A stretch of DNA of 46,545 nucleotides, taken from the NCBI GenBank assembly GCA_021323955.1, contig JAJPKC010000311.1, positions 1 through 46,545 on the forward strand, read 5' to 3'. The stretch is from Oscillatoriales cyanobacterium Centralia_MAG_596 (lineage in GTDB: Bacteria; Cyanobacteriota; Cyanobacteriia; Leptolyngbyales; Leptolyngbyaceae). The notes under the pieces were generated by a model. The model did no database searches and had not been told where the DNA came from. It saw only the letters and a list, made by a program, of their open reading frames with translations. The translations under genes and the position numbers were made by a program. Below, piece after piece: positions 46,101-46,545 of this stretch; positions within the stretch are counted from its first letter, which is position 1; each line of letters starts with the position of its first letter.

Positions 46101-46545
46101 ATGAGTACAGGGACGCTGTTTGATAAAGTTTGGGATGCACACACCGTTGGCATTTTGCCGTCTGGACAAACACAACTCTTCATTGGGCTGCACCTGATTC
46201 ACGAAGTCACCAGTCCTCAAGCATTTGCGATGCTGCGCGAACGCAAGCTGAAGGTGCTGTTTCCAGAACGAACCATTGCTACGGTCGATCACATCGTCCC
46301 AACGGACAATCTGGCGCGTCCCCTGGCAGACTCGATCGCCGAAGAAATGATGCAGGCATTGGAGCAAAACTGCAAGGAGAATGGCATCACTTTCTACAAC
46401 GTCGGGTCGGGTAATCAGGGGATTGTCCACGTCATTGCACCGGAGCAGGGGTTGACCCAGCCGGGGATGACGATCGCCTGTGGTGATAGTCACACGGCTA
46501 CGCACGGAGCCTTTGGCGCGATCGCCTTTGGCATTGGCACCAGCC
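46101..46545 (+). CDS. leuC: 3-isopropylmalate dehydratase large subunit, N-terminal part
   Basis: Only the first 148 residues lie in the window. The gene runs past the end. [17 protein letters not shown] and [14 protein letters not shown] are characteristic, and [14 protein letters not shown] carries a cysteine of the aconitase-family [4Fe-4S] cluster. LeuC with LeuD isomerises isopropylmalate in leucine biosynthesis. The ATG at 46101 is in frame throughout; the ORF track shows only another frame (46130-46414) here. Confidence 0.95.
   Translation, partial: MSTGTLFDKVWDAHTVGILPSGQTQLFIGLHLIHEVTSPQAFAMLRERKLKVLFPERTIATVDHIVPTDNLARPLADSIAEEMMQALEQNCKENGITFYNVGSGNQGIVHVIAPEQGLTQPGMTIACGDSHTATHGAFGAIAFGIGTS

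Noticed and set aside
45951-46505. Minus-strand 184-residue ORF
   Set aside because: Antisense of the start of leuC; no recognisable domain.

Overview
The window looks like chromosome from a cyanobacterium. The HIP1 octamer GCGATCGC and its core recur throughout. Gene content agrees: Ycf23, a Slr0721-type malic enzyme with an ACT domain, a divergent-PAP2 gene beside crtE, caspase-fold proteins, lumenal-type pentapeptide repeats, and small proteins of a kind I associate with cyanobacteria. I cannot name a species. I see no rRNA, tRNA, CRISPR array, transposase or phage gene.

Layout. 1-6.5 kb: the end of a Rieske oxygenase, an RCK-channel-RCK protein with an odd selectivity filter, a DCC thiol-oxidoreductase, a caspase-fold protein whose catalytic His is Tyr, malic enzyme, and an SRPBCC protein. 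6.5-14 kb is the accessory region. It holds two AT-richer exported genes (one unrecognised, one TPR). A hairpin separates them from a convergent 975-aa membrane caspase with an intact His/Cys dyad, an EF-hand-like loop and helical repeats in strict 57-residue phase. Beyond it lie a broken copy of a TIR C-terminus, a small membrane protein, and an intact TIR protein with an EACC1-like N-terminus. 14-24 kb: LmeA-like lipid-binding protein, PAP2-like membrane protein, crtE, folD, lipoprotein, Nudix hydrolase, a GGEEF protein with a degenerate receiver, and a pair of M16 proteases (one catalytic, one not). 24-31 kb: Spy-like exported protein, a NarL-type two-component pair with ATGA overlap, a heptamer tandem repeat, dnaG, pentapeptide protein, YraN. 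31-46.5 kb: queA, small conserved proteins, ycf23, a saccharopine-dehydrogenase-like protein, gyrA, the pyrH-frr pair, a thioredoxin-fold protein, an agmatinase-family enzyme, a family-39 type glycosyltransferase, a CPBP protease, a glutathione transferase and the start of leuC.

Most of the window is housekeeping: DNA replication and topology (dnaG, gyrA), translation (frr, queA), nucleotide, one-carbon and isoprenoid metabolism (pyrH, folD, crtE), and envelope functions. The strongest candidate for an undescribed system is 9.3-14 kb: an intact membrane-anchored caspase beside a small membrane protein and a TIR protein with an EACC1-like domain, plus evidence that the TIR gene was once present in two copies. 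TIR, caspase and EACC1 are recurring parts of predicted bacterial conflict and cell-suicide modules. That these genes act together is my inference from proximity and domain content.
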